Shown here: one piece after another, positions 21,445 through 23,191 of the stretch
How positions within the stretch are numbered: the stretch's first letter is position 1
How the letters are laid out: each line of letters begins with the position of its first letter
Assembly: GCF_900111325.1 (NCBI RefSeq)
Contig: NZ_FOGW01000029.1
Coordinates: 1-23,191, forward strand
Direction: 5' to 3'
Length of the DNA stretch: 23,191 bases
Source of the DNA: Lachnobacterium bovis
GTDB lineage: Bacteria; Bacillota; Clostridia; Lachnospirales; Lachnospiraceae
Translations under genes and position numbers: made by a program
Notes under the pieces: model-generated
Database searches by the model: none
The model's input: the letters and a program-made list of their open reading frames with translations, nothing else
Told to the model about the DNA's origin: nothing

Positions 21445-22710
21445 ATGAAAAGACCATTTATTACAAAAGAGCAAGTTGAAAATATTGTAAAAAAATATCC
21501 AACGCCTTTTCATTTGTATGATGAGGAAGGAATTAGAAAGAATGCTGAAGCTGTAAAGAAAGCTTTTTCGTGGAATAAAGGATTTAGAGAGTATTTTGCA
21601 GTTAAAGCTACTCCAAATCCATATATTTTAAAAATTTTAAATGAATATGATTGTGGATGCGATTGTTCGTCATATACAGAATTAATGCTTTCGAAATCGA
21701 TAGGCGTTACTGGAGATCATATTATGTTTTCTTCAAATGATACGCCAAGAGAAGAATTTGTATATGCAGATAAATTAGGCGCAATTATAAATTTAGATGA
21801 TTTTACACATATAGAATTTTTAGAGGAAGCAATTGGACACATTCCAGAAACTATTAGTTGTAGATATAATCCGGGTGGAGTCTTTAAAATGAGCAACGGA
21901 ATTATGGACAACCCAGGAGATTCTAAATATGGAATGACTAAAGAACAATTATTTGAAGCTTATAAGATTTTAAAGAGCAAAGGTGCTAAAAATTTTGGTA
22001 TTCATGCTTTCTTAGCTAGTAATACTGTAACTAATGAATATTATCCGCAGCTTGCTAAACAATTATTTGAATTGGTAGTTGAATTAAGAGATGCAACAGG
22101 ATGTGACATTAAGTTTGTTAATTTATCAGGTGGTGTAGGTGTTCCATATGAACCTGATAAAGAAGGAAATGATATTGCAAAGATTGGAGAAGGTGTTCAT
22201 AAAGCATTTGATGAGATACTAGTTCCAGCTGGCCTAGGTGATGTTGCAATTTTCACAGAAATGGGAAGATTTATGTTAGCACCATACGGTTGTCTTGTGA
22301 CACAAGCTATTCATGAGAAACATATTTATAAGGAATATATTGGAGTAGATGCTTGTGCTGTAAATTTAATGCGTCCTGCAATGTATGGATCATATCATCA
22401 TATAACAGTTTTAGGAAAAGAAGATGCAGAATGTACTAATGTTTATGATGTTACAGGTTCATTATGTGAAAATAATGATAAGTTTGCTATTGATAGAAAA
22501 CTTCCTAAGATAAACATGGGAGATTATCTGGTGATTCATGATACGGGTGCTCATGGATTTGCAATGGGATATAATTATAATGGTAAATTAAAATCAGCTG
22601 AATTATTATTAAAAAAGGATGGAAGTGTGCAATTAATTAGAAGAGCGGAGACTCCAAAAGATTATTTTGCAACATTTGATTGTTTTGATGATCTTAAAAT
22701 AGAAGAGTAA
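21445..22710 (+). CDS. lysA: diaminopimelate decarboxylase
   Basis: PLP enzyme converting meso-diaminopimelate to lysine, the last step of lysine synthesis. The 421-residue protein of fold type III has the PLP lysine Lys54 in YFAVKATPNP, ISCRYNPGG, the phosphate-binding NLSGGVGVPY, TEMGRFMLAPYG in the place of the family's E-x-G-R loop, and the second-domain catalytic Cys in VTGSLCENNDKFA followed by YLVIHDTGAHGFAMGYNYN. ATG 21445 is chosen for AGGAGG just before it; the upstream in-frame ATG 21409 has no ribosome site. It is a single gene. The E-M-G-R form occurs, as I remember, in clostridial LysA. A related decarboxylase of another amino acid or polyamine precursor is the main alternative. 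Confidence 0.85.
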   Translation: MKRPFITKEQVENIVKKYPTPFHLYDEEGIRKNAEAVKKAFSWNKGFREYFAVKATPNPYILKILNEYDCGCDCSSYTELMLSKSIGVTGDHIMFSSNDTPREEFVYADKLGAIINLDDFTHIEFLEEAIGHIPETISCRYNPGGVFKMSNGIMDNPGDSKYGMTKEQLFEAYKILKSKGAKNFGIHAFLASNTVTNEYYPQLAKQLFELVVELRDATGCDIKFVNLSGGVGVPYEPDKEGNDIAKIGEGVHKAFDEILVPAGLGDVAIFTEMGRFMLAPYGCLVTQAIHEKHIYKEYIGVDACAVNLMRPAMYGSYHHITVLGKEDAECTNVYDVTGSLCENNDKFAIDRKLPKINMGDYLVIHDTGAHGFAMGYNYNGKLKSAELLLKKDGSVQLIRRAETPKDYFATFDCFDDLKIEE

Positions 22711-22833
22711 GTAGTCTGAAAAAAGTTAACGAAAAGTTAAAAAATGCGACATTTAATTTTCACAATATTCAATTAGACTAATAACATAGTAATAAGATAA
22801 CTTTTTTCATTTTTTTCATACTAACCTCCTTTC

Positions 22834-22866
22834 TAAGGACAGCCAGTGGGTTGTCCTTATTTTTTT
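22834..22866 (+). terminator. rho-independent terminator downstream of lysA
   Basis: TAAGGACA (22834-22841) pairs perfectly with TGTCCTTA (22852-22859) around a ten-base loop, followed by seven T. It lies 124 nt after the lysA stop; 22711-22833 holds no gene that I can see. Confidence 0.85.
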
Positions 22867-22887
22867 GTGTAGCAAGGTTTTAATAAA

Positions 22888-22906
22888 CCCCCTGCTATGC
22901 AGGGGG
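22888..22906 (+). repeat. perfect hairpin at the left end of the IS200-like element
   Basis: CCCCCTGC (22888-22895) and GCAGGGGG (22899-22906) flank a TAT loop. IS200/IS605 elements carry subterminal imperfect or perfect hairpins that the transposase recognises as single-stranded DNA, so this probably marks the left end. Confidence 0.7.
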
Positions 22907-22934
22907 ACAACAGACGCTTTAGCTTACAGTAAAA

Positions 22935-22990
22935 ACCTCCCGTGATATAATAACTTTGGTTCGCCAGCCAAGCTAAATATTACAGGAGGT
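22935..22990 (+). promoter_or_regulatory. ribosome-site-sequestering stem in the IS200 leader
   Basis: ACCTCC (22935-22940) pairs with GGAGGT (22985-22990), which is the transposase Shine-Dalgarno site. Pairing continues with GTGATAT against ATATTAC, allowing G-U and one mismatch, and a TTGG/CCAA stem (22956-22959, 22968-22971) tops the structure. IS200 is known to limit transposase translation by such a stem. Confidence 0.7.
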
Positions 22991-22998
22991 GGTCCAAG

Positions 22999-23191
22999 AT
23001 GGACATGAATAGTTTATCACATACAAAGTGGGAATGTAAGTACCATATTGTATTTGCGCCAAAATTCAGAAGAAAGGTAGCATATGGGCAATTGCGACAA
23101 GACATAGCCAACATTCTCAGCATGTTGTGTAAAAGAAAACATGTAGAGATAATCGAGGCGGAAATATGCCCAGATCACGTGCATATGCTGG
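22999..23191 (+). CDS. tnpA: IS200-family transposase TnpA (5' part, runs off window)
   Basis: The first 64 residues of a small Y1-type (HUH) transposase that moves single-stranded DNA by a cut-and-rejoin path. The start MDMNSLSHTKWECKYHIVFAP and KFRRKVAYGQ are the typical IS200 N-terminus; EAEICPDHVHML at the right edge holds the HUH metal-binding pair in H-V-H. The catalytic tyrosine lies beyond the window. ATG 22999 lies ten bases after GGAGGT; ATG 23005 is an alternative. Expression is probably held low by the leader hairpin at 22935-22990. Its base content is richer in G and C than the chromosomal genes beside it. Nothing visible is broken. Confidence 0.93.
   Translation, partial: MDMNSLSHTKWECKYHIVFAPKFRRKVAYGQLRQDIANILSMLCKRKHVEIIEAEICPDHVHML

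Overview
This looks like a stretch of chromosome from a low-GC, motile member of the Clostridia, most likely family Lachnospiraceae. The gene families and their order point there: an ispF-cysS-mrnC-rlmB-sigH run, MecA, a DUF6465-type protein, an unlinked ftsZ, and a BMP-domain protein without a signal peptide. A near-consensus sigma-D (sigma-28) promoter and an orphan CheY suggest flagellar motility. Shine-Dalgarno sites are strong (AGGAGG type), coding is dense, and intergenic DNA is very AT-rich. I cannot name the species from the sequence alone.

Layout. 1-2040 is accessory DNA. It holds the 5' end of a leftward transposase-like gene (probably IS21 family), a block of hairpins resembling a transfer origin, a MobQ/MobL-type relaxase in which a family-conserved histidine appears replaced by asparagine, and a tiny TnpW-like gene. 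2184-5714 carries a 7-TM diguanylate cyclase, a TrmO-like tRNA methyltransferase and a cytoplasmic GH32 sucrose-6-phosphate hydrolase, ending in a strong terminator. 5855-7316 has a small conserved protein diverging from pta. 7522-11396 is the housekeeping operon ispF-cysS-mrnC-rlmB-sigH. 11585-12331 is mecA with its own terminator. 12479-15010 is a two-gene unit: a ParB-like/BMP fusion protein and an unusual metallophosphoesterase. 15097-15168 is tRNA-Thr(GGU) on the minus strand.

15343-16980 holds an unrecognised 127-aa protein, an HPr-like protein on the minus strand that lacks the phosphorylatable His15 but keeps Ser46, a two-TM protein and a DUF6465-type protein. 17216-19555 has ftsZ diverging from an overlapping XRE-repressor/ImmA-protease pair, with palindromic operator-like sites between them. 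19692-21050 is an orphan cheY facing a signal-less lytic transglycosylase driven by a sigma-D promoter. 21445-22710 is a diaminopimelate decarboxylase. The right edge (22888-23191) is the start of an IS200-type element.

Most promising for new biology: (1) the apparently cytoplasmic ParB-like/BMP fusion with its phosphoesterase partner, which could be an intracellular nucleoside or nucleotide sensing unit; (2) the Crh-like HPr paralogue with Lys at position 15; (3) the sigma-D promoter before a signal-less transglycosylase; (4) the XRE/ImmA pair diverging from ftsZ. All identifications rest on motif reading and memory of protein families. No database search was possible.
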